Positions 17,053 through 25,399 of a DNA stretch of 64,000 bases are shown in pieces. The translations under genes and the position numbers were made by a program. Below the pieces are notes generated by a model that was given only the letters and a program-made list of their open reading frames with translations, was not told the origin of the DNA and made no database searches. Numbering within the stretch: position 1 is the stretch's first letter; each line of letters starts with the position of its first letter. Origin of the DNA: Kribbella rubisoli (GTDB taxonomy: Bacteria; Actinomycetota; Actinomycetes; Propionibacteriales; Kribbellaceae); the NCBI RefSeq assembly GCF_004217145.1, contig NZ_SHKR01000011.1, forward strand, positions 2,232,001-2,296,000, read 5' to 3'.

Positions 17053-18363
17053 GTGAGTGCTGACGTGCCTGATGTCCGGCAGACCCGCCTCGACAACTAC
17101 GTCGAGGCGTACGCAGCCCGGACCAAGGGCATGACCGCATCCGAGATCCGGGCGCTGTTCTCCGTTGCCAGCCGCCCCGAAGTGGTCTCCCTCGCCGGCG
17201 GTATGCCGAACATCGCCGGCCTGCCGCTCGACGTGGTCGGCGGCGCGGTCCGCGACCTGGTGGACGAGAACGGCGCGGTCGCGATGCAGTACGGCTCCGG
17301 CCAGGGCGACCCGACGCTCCGCGACCAGATCTGCGACATCATGCGGCTCGAGGGCATCGAGGCGCACCCGGACGACGTCGTGGTCACGGTCGGCAGCCAG
17401 CAGGCCGTCGACCTGGTGACGCGGGTGTTCTGCGATCCGGGCGACGTGGTGATCTGCGAGGCGCCGTCGTACGTCGGTGCGCTCGGGGTGTTCCGCGCGT
17501 ACCAATGCGAGGTCGTGCACGTCGCGATGGACGACGACGGTGTCGTGCCGGAGGCGCTGGAGCAGGCGATCGCCGCCGTGCGCGCGGCCGGCAAGCGGAT
17601 CAAGTTCTTCTACACGATCCCGAATTTCCACAACCCCGCCGGGGTTTCGCTGTCGGACGAGCGCCGTTCGCGGGTGCTGGAGATCTGTCAGCGGGCCAAT
17701 CTGCTGGTGCTGGAGGACAACCCGTACGGGCTGCTCGGCTTCGAGGGTGAGCCGCAGCGCGCCTTGCGGGCCGACGATCGCGAAGGTGTGATCTACCTCG
17801 GGTCGTTCTCCAAGACGTTCGCGCCCGGGTTCCGGGTGGGTTGGGCGGTCGCGCCGCATGCGGTGCGGGAGAAACTCGTGCTGGCACAGGAGTCCGCGAC
17901 GCTCTGCCCGCCGACGTTCAGCCAGCTCGCCATCTCGTCGTACCTGGTCAGGCATGACTGGATGGGGCAGGTGAAGCAGTTCCGCGAGATGTACCGCGAA
18001 CGCCGCGACGCGATGCTCGCGGCGCTGACCGAAAAGATGCCTGCAGCAACGACCTGGACGCGGCCGCGCGGCGGATTCTACGTCTGGCTGACGTTGCCGG
18101 AAGGCCTTGACGCCAAGGCGATGCTGCCGCGAGCGGTCACCGCGCGCGTGGCGTACGTACCGGGGACGGCCTTCTTCGCCGACGGTTTCGGCTCGCAGTG
18201 CATGCGGCTGTCGTACTGTCATCCGACGCCGGAGCGGATCACCGAAGGCGTCGGCCGGCTGGCCGCAGTGATTCATGAGGAGCTCGAGCTCCGCGAGACG
18301 TTCGGCCCGCTGCCGCCTGGTGCGGGACGTGACTACGACGCTCCGGGACCGGAGCTGACTTAG
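17053..18363 (+). CDS. PLP-dependent aminotransferase, class I/II fold
   Basis: The 436-residue cytosolic enzyme lacks the GntR-type HTH of MocR regulators and begins directly with the aminotransferase fold (RTKGMTASEIRALFSVASRP). VSLAGGMPNIAGLP, QYGSGQGDPTLR, YTIPNFHNPAGV, VLEDNPYGLLGF and the PLP Schiff-base lysine K254 in GSFSKTFAPGFRVGW are all present. The closest functional class is the 2-aminoadipate/LysN-type or aromatic aminotransferases; the substrate cannot be read from sequence. The GTG start has GGAG about 10 nt upstream. Related enzymes are encoded near parB in other actinobacteria. Confidence 0.88.
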   Translation: MSADVPDVRQTRLDNYVEAYAARTKGMTASEIRALFSVASRPEVVSLAGGMPNIAGLPLDVVGGAVRDLVDENGAVAMQYGSGQGDPTLRDQICDIMRLEGIEAHPDDVVVTVGSQQAVDLVTRVFCDPGDVVICEAPSYVGALGVFRAYQCEVVHVAMDDDGVVPEALEQAIAAVRAAGKRIKFFYTIPNFHNPAGVSLSDERRSRVLEICQRANLLVLEDNPYGLLGFEGEPQRALRADDREGVIYLGSFSKTFAPGFRVGWAVAPHAVREKLVLAQESATLCPPTFSQLAISSYLVRHDWMGQVKQFREMYRERRDAMLAALTEKMPAATTWTRPRGGFYVWLTLPEGLDAKAMLPRAVTARVAYVPGTAFFADGFGSQCMRLSYCHPTPERITEGVGRLAAVIHEELELRETFGPLPPGAGRDYDAPGPELT

Positions 18364-18506
18364 ACCACCTGCTCCGACGAGCGCAAAGGTTGCGCAATGG
18401 ATCTACGGGTGGCCGTGGGTCGCTGACGCGCTAGCGGTACCGTTCCAATGGGCCTCGGGACCGGCGCCCGTGCCGGAGTCGCCCACGAGTGATCGGGATA
18501 TTTGTG

Positions 18507-19454
18507 ATGAGTGATCTGGGTCGAGTGCTTGTTCTGGCCGGCGGACTGTCGCACGAGCGGGACGTCTCGCTGCGGTCCGGCCGGCGGGTGGCGGACGCCC
18601 TGCGCAGCGTCGGCGTAGAGGTCGAGCAGCGCGACGTCGACGCCTCCCTGGTCGATCGGCTGCGCAACGATCCGCCGGACGCGGTCTTCCCCGTCCTGCA
18701 CGGCGTCACCGGCGAGGACGGCGCGCTCCGCCAGGTCCTCGACCTGTACGCCGTTCCGTACGTCGGCGCCGACGCGGCGGCGTGCCGTACGGCCTTCGAC
18801 AAGCCGGTGGCCTCGACGATGGTCGGAGCAGCCGGGCTGCACACGCCTGCGTCGGTCGTGCTCGGGCATGACACGTTCCGGGAGTTGGGCGCCGCCTCGC
18901 TGATGGAGTCGGTGATCCACCAGATCGGGCTGCCGCTCGTCGTGAAGCCGGCCCGCGGCGGTTCCGCGCTGGGCGCTTCGATCGTGCGGTCGGCCGAGGA
19001 GCTGCCGTCGGCGATGGTGAACTGCTACGCGTACGGACCGGTGGCGTTGATCGAGCAGTACGTCGACGGCACCGAGGTCGCCGTGACTGTGGTCGACACC
19101 GGCGACGGGCCGCGTGCCTTGCCGGCGGTGGAGATCCGGCCGGACTCGGGGTTCTACGACTACGAGGCGCGCTACACGGCGGGGGCGACGCAGTTCGTCG
19201 TACCTGCTCGGCTCGAGCCTGAGGTCGCAGGTGCGTGCGCTGCGGCGGCGGTGCAGGCACACCAGGCGCTGGGGCTGCGGGACCTGTCGCGGTCCGACCT
19301 CGTGGTGGACGCTGCCGGGGTGCCGTGGTTCCTCGAGGTGAACGTGGCACCGGGGATGACGGAGACGTCGCTGGTCCCGCTGGCGGCTGAGGCCGCCGGG
19401 ATCGAGCTCGGTGTGCTCTGCCGCGATCTGCTCGCGGCAGCTGCTGCTCGCTGA
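18507..19454 (+). CDS. D-alanine-D-alanine ligase-like ATP-grasp protein
   Basis: The product has 315 residues from the ATG at 18507 (GTG codons at 18489 and 18504 are alternatives). An ATP-grasp ligase fold of the Ddl family is clear: VLAGGLSHERDVSLRSG, VFPVLHGVTGEDGALRQVLD, LPLVVKPARGGSALG, then EVNVAPGMTETSLVPLAAEA. It is shorter than standard Ddl (about 350 residues), so it may be a dedicated paralogue rather than the housekeeping enzyme. The 143-bp gap after the aminotransferase includes the palindrome TTGCGCAA. SURF1 follows closely. Confidence 0.8.
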   Translation: MSDLGRVLVLAGGLSHERDVSLRSGRRVADALRSVGVEVEQRDVDASLVDRLRNDPPDAVFPVLHGVTGEDGALRQVLDLYAVPYVGADAAACRTAFDKPVASTMVGAAGLHTPASVVLGHDTFRELGAASLMESVIHQIGLPLVVKPARGGSALGASIVRSAEELPSAMVNCYAYGPVALIEQYVDGTEVAVTVVDTGDGPRALPAVEIRPDSGFYDYEARYTAGATQFVVPARLEPEVAGACAAAAVQAHQALGLRDLSRSDLVVDAAGVPWFLEVNVAPGMTETSLVPLAAEAAGIELGVLCRDLLAAAAAR

Positions 19455-19462
19455 AGGTTGTG

Positions 19463-20272
19463 ATGCCCGACGTACCTCGGCCGCTGTGGCGGACCGTCCT
19501 GACACCGCGATGGATCGGCCTGCTCGTGCTGGCTCTGGCCATTGCCGCAGGGATGTCGGTGATGGGTGTGTGGCAGTTGGGCGTGTACCGGTCCAAGACG
19601 GCTGACGCCACGGCTCACCGCGCTCAGGCTGCACCGGTGGCTTTGCAGTCGCTGTTCTCGATCGACGAAGGACTGCCGTCGAAGGCGGTCAGCCGGCGGG
19701 TGACAGTGGACGGGACGTGGGGACCGGCCGCGGACCAGGTGTTCATCGCCGATCGCTCGCAGGACTCGCGGATCGGCTTCTGGGTTGTGTCGCCGGTGAA
19801 GCTCTCGTCGTCGGAGGCTGTGATGGTCGTTCGTGGCTGGGTCCCGACGGTCGGAGATCCCGCTGCGAAGGCTCCTAGCGGCCCTGTGCAGCTGACCGGG
19901 ACGGTGATCGCGTCCGAGGCCGAGGATTCGTCGGACGACGCCGCGAAGGGCCGAGTGCTGTCGTCGCTGCGGATCCCGACCATCGTCCACCTCGTGGATT
20001 ACCGGGTGTACGACGCGTTCGTCGTACAGGAGTCCGTGTCCGGCGGCGTGCCGTCGCCCGCGCCGGCGGTCGTACAACCGCCTCCTCCGCCGACCGATCA
20101 TGCCGGGCTGCGGAACATCGCCTATGCCTTCCAGTGGTGGATCTTCGCGGCCTTCACGCTGTGGATGTGGACGAAGATGGTGCTGGACGCGCACCGCGGC
20201 GTCGACGAGCCTGATCCGGACGAGGACCGGCCCGGAGAGCGTGTGGAGCCAAGCGGTACCGTTTCAGCGTGA
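19463..20272 (+). CDS. SURF1 family protein
   Basis: SURF1 proteins assist cytochrome c oxidase assembly. The 269-residue product has the expected topology: an N-terminal helix (IGLLVLALAIAAGMSVMGVW, residues about 16-35) directly followed by QLGVYRSK, an extracytoplasmic domain with VVRGWVPT, and a C-terminal helix NIAYAFQWWIFAAFTLWMW. The in-frame QWWIFA near the end is the conserved SURF1 tail. Its stop overlaps the DUF3817 gene start, so they form an operon. Confidence 0.88.
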   Translation: MPDVPRPLWRTVLTPRWIGLLVLALAIAAGMSVMGVWQLGVYRSKTADATAHRAQAAPVALQSLFSIDEGLPSKAVSRRVTVDGTWGPAADQVFIADRSQDSRIGFWVVSPVKLSSSEAVMVVRGWVPTVGDPAAKAPSGPVQLTGTVIASEAEDSSDDAAKGRVLSSLRIPTIVHLVDYRVYDAFVVQESVSGGVPSPAPAVVQPPPPPTDHAGLRNIAYAFQWWIFAAFTLWMWTKMVLDAHRGVDEPDPDEDRPGERVEPSGTVSA

Positions 20273-20622
20273 CTTCTCCAGCCGACCCCGCCACCTCCGC
20301 CGGCTCGCAGCCGTTGACCCCGGCCGTCCGCGGCGCGCTGATGCGCTACCGCGTGATCGCGTACGTCGTCGGCGTGATGCTTCTGCTGCTGGTGTTCCTC
20401 GCGATGCCGCTCAAGTACTTCGCGGACAGCCCCGGCGCGATGGACGTGATCGGCCCGACGCACGGGTTCCTGTACATGGTCTACCTGCTGCTGACCTTCG
20501 ACCTGTTCCGCCGGGTTCGTTGGTCGTTCCCGCGACTGGTGATGATGGCGCTGGCCGGCACGATCCCGTTCCTGTCGTTCTACGCCGAGCGCAAGACGTC
20601 GCACGAGCTGCTGGGTAGCTAA
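20269..20622 (+). CDS. DUF3817 domain-containing membrane protein
   Basis: A 117-residue integral membrane protein with three helices: YRVIAYVVGVMLLLLVFLAM, THGFLYMVYLLLTFDLF and LVMMALAGTIPFLSFYAERK. The GPTHG motif between helices 1 and 2 and the length are typical of DUF3817, which often neighbours respiratory or SURF1 genes in actinobacteria. The GTG start overlaps the SURF1 stop by 4 nt. Function unknown. Confidence 0.88.
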   Translation: MTSPADPATSAGSQPLTPAVRGALMRYRVIAYVVGVMLLLLVFLAMPLKYFADSPGAMDVIGPTHGFLYMVYLLLTFDLFRRVRWSFPRLVMMALAGTIPFLSFYAERKTSHELLGS

Positions 20623-20664
20623 TCCCGTTGTCCGGCAGGGGTTTCGGCCCCTACCGTCGACTCT

Positions 20665-21462
20665 GTGCTGCCTGACATCACGGAGTCGAACCGCGCCAGC
20701 TGGAACCAGATCCACACTGCGCGCCCTGGGCAACCACCGTCGTACTTCGCCGACGGCGGCTCGACGCTGTCCGCCGACGAGCTCGCAGCGGCGGGCGACG
20801 TCCGCGGGCGACGCGTCCTCCAACTGGCCTGCTCCTGCGGCGACGAGGCCCTCTCCTGGGCCCGACTGGGCGCCGCGGTCACCGGCGTCGACATCTCCGA
20901 GGTCGCCCTGGACATGGCGCGCGCGAAGTCCGTTGCCACCGGCATCCCGGTCGACTTCCGCCGCGCCGACATGCTCGCCCTGCCAGAAGACCTCAGCGGC
21001 TTCGATCTCATCTACTTGAGCTGGGGCGCGATCTGCTGGGTCCCTGACCTGACCGTCTTCGCCACCCTGGTCGCGTCACGCCTCGCGCCCGGCGGGTCGA
21101 TCCTGATCGCCGACCATCACCCTGTCTGGGAAGTCCTCGCCGTCCAGGCTCCCGGGATGCTGACGGTCACCGCCGACTACTTCGGCCGCTCCACCCCGCG
21201 CGCCACCATCGAGAACACCAAGCTCCCCACCGGCGCCCGCGACAATCCCTCCGCCCCCAGCTTCACGGCCTTCATCTGGCCCCCGAGCGACATCATCACC
21301 GCTCTGCTGACCGCCGGCCTCACCCTGGCCGCGTTCCGGGAGTCCCCCGACGCCGAGATGTACGCCGGCCTAGGCCCAGCCGCGGGCCTGCTCCCCGCCA
21401 TCTACCTCATCAAAGCCACCCGCAATGTTTCACATGAAACATTGCAGCAAGTCCCCAAGTAA
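20665..21462 (+). CDS. Class I SAM-dependent methyltransferase
   Basis: A 265-residue Rossmann methyltransferase. Motif I is VLQLACSCGDEALSWARLGA, followed by VTGVDISEVALDMARAK, motif II FDLIYLSWGAICWV and LAPGGSILIADHH. The substrate is unknown. It begins with GTG after a leaderless-like upstream region. The last codons run through a parS-like palindrome, so the C-terminus reads ATRNVSHETLQQVPK. Third codon positions become strongly C-biased toward the 3' end. Confidence 0.88.
   Translation: MLPDITESNRASWNQIHTARPGQPPSYFADGGSTLSADELAAAGDVRGRRVLQLACSCGDEALSWARLGAAVTGVDISEVALDMARAKSVATGIPVDFRRADMLALPEDLSGFDLIYLSWGAICWVPDLTVFATLVASRLAPGGSILIADHHPVWEVLAVQAPGMLTVTADYFGRSTPRATIENTKLPTGARDNPSAPSFTAFIWPPSDIITALLTAGLTLAAFRESPDAEMYAGLGPAAGLLPAIYLIKATRNVSHETLQQVPK
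21422..21445. other. parS-like 24-bp palindrome with one core mismatch
   Basis: The core TGTTTCACATGAAACA (21426-21441) differs from the parS consensus by one central base. The flanks extend it to perfect 11-bp arms around a 2-nt centre. It overlaps the methyltransferase 3' end, about 530 bp from the parB stop. It may be a fourth, weaker ParB site. Confidence 0.6.
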
Positions 21463-21975
21463 CTATGTCGACAAATCCCATGTCGACACGAGCGTGGCCC
21501 GAGGAACTTGCCTGGCTAAGGGCCCTCGACCGAAGCCGCATAGGATCCCGCTGACAGAGGAATCCAGCCCTCCGGCACACCCGCAGGCTGTTCACGACTC
21601 ACCGGGCGCAGCTCTCGTCGCGAACAGGTGTGCCAGCGCACCCGGCCGTCTCGTCCACCTCGGGCGGTCCCGACGGACCGGCCGTTCGGCCGGCTCGGGC
21701 GGCCCCGGGCGTTTCGGCGGCTCCCGTGCTCGGCGCTCGCGCCAATCGGCCGCTCCGGCAGCTCTGGCAGCTTCGGCGACCCTGGGCGCCATATCGCTGT
21801 TAATCTCCGCGGATCTTCAGGCCATCACAATCGTGGCCGCCATCTGCAGGTGAGCGCGGGGTCGGCGCACGCCGCGCGTTGTGATGGCCTGGAGATCCGC
21901 GACAAACCCTGCACTCGGCCAGCACCCCACCCGGGTGCCCGTCTGTTCGGCAGGTGACAGGCGGCAGGCGGGAAG
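21463..21975. other. 513-bp region without a supported gene between methyltransferase and parB
   Basis: The methyltransferase and parB genes converge here. Open frames exist on both strands but they are Arg/Pro/Ser-rich, lack recognisable motifs and look like by-products of high GC. The segment is marked by a G+C-rich block (about 21650-21740) and by a long inverted repeat at 21808-21901. Confidence 0.6.
21808..21901. repeat. 23-bp inverted repeat (one mismatch) with 48-bp interior
   Basis: The arm at 21808-21830 (CGCGGATCTTCAGGCCATCA and three more bases) matches the reverse complement of 21879-21901 at 22 of 23 positions. The interior is G+C-rich. It sits between convergent genes. It could be a bidirectional transcription terminator structure, a cruciform or the relic of a small inverted-repeat element. 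Confidence 0.75.
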
Positions 21976-22938
21976 TCAGTCGGTCTGCTTGTTGGGGTCC
22001 ATCAGGGTGACGATGCGTTCGAGGTCGTCCAGCGAGGCGAACTCGACGGTGATCTTGCCCTTGGTCTTGCCCAGGTCCACCTTGACGCGCGTCTCGAAGC
22101 GATCCGAGAGCCGGTCGGCCAGATCGACCAGCCGTGGGGCGACCGGCTTGTTGCGGCGCCGGGCGGGAGTGGGATCTTCGGCGTTCATGTCGCCCAGGGC
22201 AACGATCTCTTCGACCGTGCGAACCGAGAGACCTTCCGCCACGATGCGCTGAGCTAGCCTCTCGATGGCGTCTCCGCTGGGGAGCCCCAGGAGGGCTCGG
22301 GCGTGACCCGCGGAGAGGACCCCGGCGGCCACCCGGCGCTGCACGCCGGCCGGCAACTTCAACAGCCGCAGCGTGTTGGAGATCTGCGGACGCGATCGCC
22401 CGATCCGGTTGGCGAGGACTTCCTGGGTGCAGCCGAAGTCGTCGAGCATCTGCTGGTAGGCGGCCGCTTCTTCCAGCGGGTTCAGCTGGCTGCGGTGCAG
22501 GTTCTCCAGGAGCGCGTCACGGAGCATCGCGTCATCGGAGGTGTCACGGACGATCGCGGGGATCGTCGTCAGTCCGGCCTGCTGCGTCGCCCGCCAGCGA
22601 CGCTCGCCCATCACGAGTTCGTACTTGTCGCCCTCGAGCCGGCGTACGACGATCGGCTGCAGGAGCCCGATCTCCTTCACCGAGTGGACGAGCTCCTCCA
22701 TCGCGTCCTCGTCGAAGACGCTCCGCGGCTGCTTCGGGTTCGGCGTGATCTTCTCGACCTCGATCTCGGCGAACGAGGCGCCCGGCACCGCGGCCAACTC
22801 CGGTCCCTGCGGCACTACCGGTGTGGTGACCGGCGGCGCTCCCGGGATCGAGTTGGACTTGCTGCCGAGAGTCGTCGTGGTGCCGGCCGGCGAGCTGGGG
22901 ATCAGCGCGCCAAGTCCGCGTCCGAGTCGGGTGTTCAT
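21976..22938 (-). CDS. parB: Chromosome partitioning protein ParB
   Basis: ParB binds parS, slides as a CTP-dependent clamp and organises the origin region. The 320-residue product starts [16 protein letters not shown]. It has the CTPase domain with [20 protein letters not shown] and the CTP-contacting GERRWRA, then [20 protein letters not shown], the HTH around [20 protein letters not shown], and a C-terminal dimerisation region (about 270-320). GGGAG precedes the ATG. A perfect parS lies between parA and parB. Confidence 0.97.
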   Translation of the reverse strand: MNTRLGRGLGALIPSSPAGTTTTLGSKSNSIPGAPPVTTPVVPQGPELAAVPGASFAEIEVEKITPNPKQPRSVFDEDAMEELVHSVKEIGLLQPIVVRRLEGDKYELVMGERRWRATQQAGLTTIPAIVRDTSDDAMLRDALLENLHRSQLNPLEEAAAYQQMLDDFGCTQEVLANRIGRSRPQISNTLRLLKLPAGVQRRVAAGVLSAGHARALLGLPSGDAIERLAQRIVAEGLSVRTVEEIVALGDMNAEDPTPARRRNKPVAPRLVDLADRLSDRFETRVKVDLGKTKGKITVEFASLDDLERIVTLMDPNKQTD

Positions 22939-22984
22939 CGCGCTCCCTCGAGATCGACATCGTGCTGTGTCACTGCTGACGTTC

Positions 22985-23002
22985 CCGTTTCACGTGAAAC
23001 GG
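22985..23002. other. parS site 1
   Basis: CCGTTTCACGTGAAACGG is a perfect 18-bp palindrome containing the exact GTTTCACGTGAAAC core. It lies in the short parA-parB intergenic segment and is a ParB nucleation site. Confidence 0.95.
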
Positions 23003-23021
23003 TGCCACACCGATCCAATGA

Positions 23022-24470
23022 TCAGGCGTTGTTCCGCATGGCGATCTCTCGGGATGCCTCCAGGTACGACAGTGCGCCGGCCGAGGCCGGGTCGTACGCG
23101 AGCACGGTCTGCCCGTGGCTCGGAGCCTCCGAGATACGCACCGAGCGCGGCACGGCAGTCCGCAGTACGGCGTCCTTGAAGTGGCCACGGACTTCGGCAG
23201 CGACCTCGCCGGCCAGCTTCGTCCGGGCGTCGTACATCGTCAGCAGGATCGTCGACACGTCGAGGCCGGGGTTCAGATGCGACTTCACCATGTCGATGTG
23301 GCGGAGGAGCTGCGACAGGCCCTCGAGCGCGTAGTACTCGCTCTGGATCGGGACCAGCACCTCGCGCGCGGCCGTCAGCGCGTTCACGGTCAGCAGGCCG
23401 AGCGACGGCGGACAGTCGATGAAGACGTAGTCGTACTTCTCCCCCGCGGTCTCGGTCTTGGCCAGGTACGCGTCGAGCACGTTCTTCAGCCGGCTCTCGC
23501 GAGCGACGACACTGACGAGCTCGATCTCGGCGCCGGCCAGGTCGATGGTCGCCGGGATCACCTGGATGCCCGGGTGCTCGGCGCACGGCTGGGTCAGGTT
23601 GTCGAGAGCCTCGCCCTCGATGACCGCCTCGTACACGCCGGGCGTTCCCTCGGCGTGATCGATACCCAGCGCCGTCGACGCGTTGCCCTGGGGGTCGAGG
23701 TCGATCACCAGAATCTTCGCGCCGTACAGCGCGAGGCCGGCGGCGACGTTGACCGTCGTCGTGGTCTTGCCGACGCCACCCTTCTGGTTGGCGACCACGA
23801 AGACTCGGGTCTGGTCGGGCAGCGGGAACTCGCGGCCCATTGTGCGTCCTTCATTCACCAGCAGGGTCCGTTCGGTCGCGGCGGCGATCGGAGTCTCGAG
23901 AAGTCGTCGCTGAAGCTCGTCCGACGTGGCCCGCGCGGCGATCTGTGCGGCAGTCATAGCGCCCATTCCAATAGGTGCGGGACTTGGCCCGAAGAGGATG
24001 TCGGTAGGGGTGGGGGCGGGTCTGCCCCCAGCTCCGTCCACAGGCTGCTGTGGACGAATTCCCGTGTGCAGAGGCAGTTTCATGCGGTGGTCATCCACAG
24101 GCGGTGGAGAGTCCGGGAAGCCCGGTTCGGCGTCCACCAGTGACGCCGATTCGAGCTCGGAACCATCATCGCGCATGTCCGGTGTTTCACGTGAAACGGA
24201 GCCGTCGTCGGTCTCTCCGAGTACGTCGAGACCGGCCGCGGCCACCGCTCGAAGCTCCGAACTGTCGATCGGCGGCGTCGCCACGATCGGGTCCAGGGAT
24301 TCGACAGGAGGAGATGTCTGGACCGGAGGTGCCGGCGCGGGGGTGAGGTCGGGAGCCGGCTCCTGGGTCACCACGCGGACGCTGGAATCCGGATCGGTCG
24401 GCCAGCCGATGCCCTGCGATGACCTCGGCTCACCGGTGCTCTTCTCGGGCCATCCGAGGGCACGACTCAC
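23022..24470 (-). CDS. parA: Chromosome partitioning ATPase ParA with long N-terminal extension
   Basis: From the GTG at 24470 the product is 482 residues, with GGAGGTGAG 8 nt upstream inside the end of rsmG. An ATG at 23840 (MGREFPLPDQTRVFVVANQK) would give a conventional 272-residue ParA. The ATPase domain is complete: deviant Walker A KGGVGKTTTTVNVAAGLA, VIDLDPQGNASTALG, and VFIDCPPSLGLLT. The preceding 210 residues are Pro/Ser/Asp/Glu-rich with little predicted structure and include a parS site translated as VSRET. The open extension with actinobacterial codon bias and the strong SD favour the longer form. ParA drives segregation of ParB-bound origins. Confidence 0.93.
   Translation of the reverse strand: MSRALGWPEKSTGEPRSSQGIGWPTDPDSSVRVVTQEPAPDLTPAPAPPVQTSPPVESLDPIVATPPIDSSELRAVAAAGLDVLGETDDGSVSRETPDMRDDGSELESASLVDAEPGFPDSPPPVDDHRMKLPLHTGIRPQQPVDGAGGRPAPTPTDILFGPSPAPIGMGAMTAAQIAARATSDELQRRLLETPIAAATERTLLVNEGRTMGREFPLPDQTRVFVVANQKGGVGKTTTTVNVAAGLALYGAKILVIDLDPQGNASTALGIDHAEGTPGVYEAVIEGEALDNLTQPCAEHPGIQVIPATIDLAGAEIELVSVVARESRLKNVLDAYLAKTETAGEKYDYVFIDCPPSLGLLTVNALTAAREVLVPIQSEYYALEGLSQLLRHIDMVKSHLNPGLDVSTILLTMYDARTKLAGEVAAEVRGHFKDAVLRTAVPRSVRISEAPSHGQTVLAYDPASAGALSYLEASREIAMRNNA
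24183..24198. other. parS site 2, inside parA
   Basis: TGTTTCACGTGAAACG has the exact 14-bp parS core. On the minus strand it is read as codons for VSRET in the N-terminal extension of ParA. Confidence 0.93.
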
Positions 24471-24478
24471 CAACCCGC

Positions 24479-25150
24479 TCACCTCCCATTGCCTCCGTGC
24501 CGGGATCCCCCTGCAGCACGTCCGGCCACAATACTCACCACAGTCGTGGGGAGGGCCAGTTCCTCGCCGCCGAGTTGATGAATGTGCCAAAGCTCTGCTC
24601 CGAGCTTGGCCAATTCGCGTTCTGAGGCGTCCAGTTCCTCCCCTGCGGACGACCCCTTCATCGCCAGCATCAGTCCGCCTTCGACACAGAGCGGGAGGCA
24701 CCAGCGCGCGAGTTTGCCGAGAGGAGCAACGGCCCGGGACGTCACCACGTCGTACGACGCCCGTGGCAGATCCTCAGCTCGGGACCGCACCACCGTGGCG
24801 TTGTCGAGCTCCAGCGCGTCGACCGCTTCCTGGAGGAAGGTGGTGCGTCGGAGCAACGGCTCGACGAGCTCCACCTGGAGATCGGGCCGGACGATCGCGA
24901 GGACGATCCCCGGCAGGCCGGCGCCGGTGCCGATATCGGCAACCAGGGCCTCCTCCGGGATCAGCCGCTCGACGACGGCACAGTTCAACAGGTGCCGATC
25001 CCAGAGCCTCGGAACCTCTCTCGGCCCGATCAGTCCGCGCAGGGTGCCTTCGGTCGCGAGCAGTTCGGCGTACGCCGAAAGCCGGACCGCCGCCCGTGGA
25101 AACAGCTTGTCCACGAGCGGCGGTGTTTCACGTGAAACGGGTCCGGTCAT
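24479..25150 (-). CDS. rsmG: 16S rRNA (guanine-N7) methyltransferase RsmG
   Basis: RsmG (GidB) methylates G527 (E. coli numbering) of 16S rRNA; its loss gives low-level streptomycin resistance. The 223-residue protein has RLWDRHLLNCAVVERLIP, SAM motif VADIGTGAGLPGIVLAIVRP, VELVEPLLRRTTFLQE and VVTSRAVAPLGKLARW. GGGAGG precedes the ATG by 5 nt. Codons 5-9 are part of a parS site and read VSRET. The C-terminus is Gly/Arg-rich and its last codons carry the SD for parA. Confidence 0.96.
   Translation of the reverse strand: MTGPVSRETPPLVDKLFPRAAVRLSAYAELLATEGTLRGLIGPREVPRLWDRHLLNCAVVERLIPEEALVADIGTGAGLPGIVLAIVRPDLQVELVEPLLRRTTFLQEAVDALELDNATVVRSRAEDLPRASYDVVTSRAVAPLGKLARWCLPLCVEGGLMLAMKGSSAGEELDASERELAKLGAELWHIHQLGGEELALPTTVVSIVAGRAAGGSRHGGNGR
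25124..25139. other. parS site 3, inside rsmG
   Basis: TGTTTCACGTGAAACG contains the exact parS core and occupies codons 5-9 of rsmG, again encoding VSRET. It is 0.9 kb from site 2 and 2.1 kb from site 1. Confidence 0.93.
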
Positions 25151-25154
25151 TGCG

Positions 25155-25230
25155 CCTCCCGGCCTGGACTGAGGAACGCAGGGAGCCCGGCCCTGGGGCC
25201 TCCCGGTCTGGACTGAGGAGCGCAGGGAGC
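25155..25230. repeat. Direct repeat pair, 32-bp units
   Basis: Units at 25155-25186 and 25199-25230 begin CCTCCCGG and share 30 of 32 bases, with a 44-bp period. They lie immediately upstream of rsmG in its promoter and leader region. Confidence 0.8.
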
Positions 25231-25232
25231 GA

Positions 25233-25377
25233 AGCGACCGGAGCGACGAGGGAAGACCGGGAGCAACAGCCCCAGGGCCCGCCGGGACGGAGTCGCGGCA
25301 TCCAGCACAGCGACCGGAGAGACGAGGGAAGGCCGGGAGTCACAGCCCAATGACCCGCCGCGCCGGAGGCGCGGCAT
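25233..25377. repeat. Direct repeat pair, 69-bp units
   Basis: Units at 25233-25301 and 25309-25377 start AGCGACCGGAG and end CGCGGCAT; about 59 of 69 positions agree, with a 76-bp period. Together with the 32-bp pair they fill the whole rsmG-jag gap. No coding potential is seen. They resemble dispersed intergenic repeats. Confidence 0.8.
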
Positions 25378-25399
25378 GTGCACCGTCACTGGCGTGCGT

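Noticed and set aside
21425..21853. Plus-strand frame starting MFHMKHCSKSPSNYV in the methyltransferase-parB gap
   Set aside because: The first residues are simply the parS-like palindrome. The rest is low-complexity with no SD.
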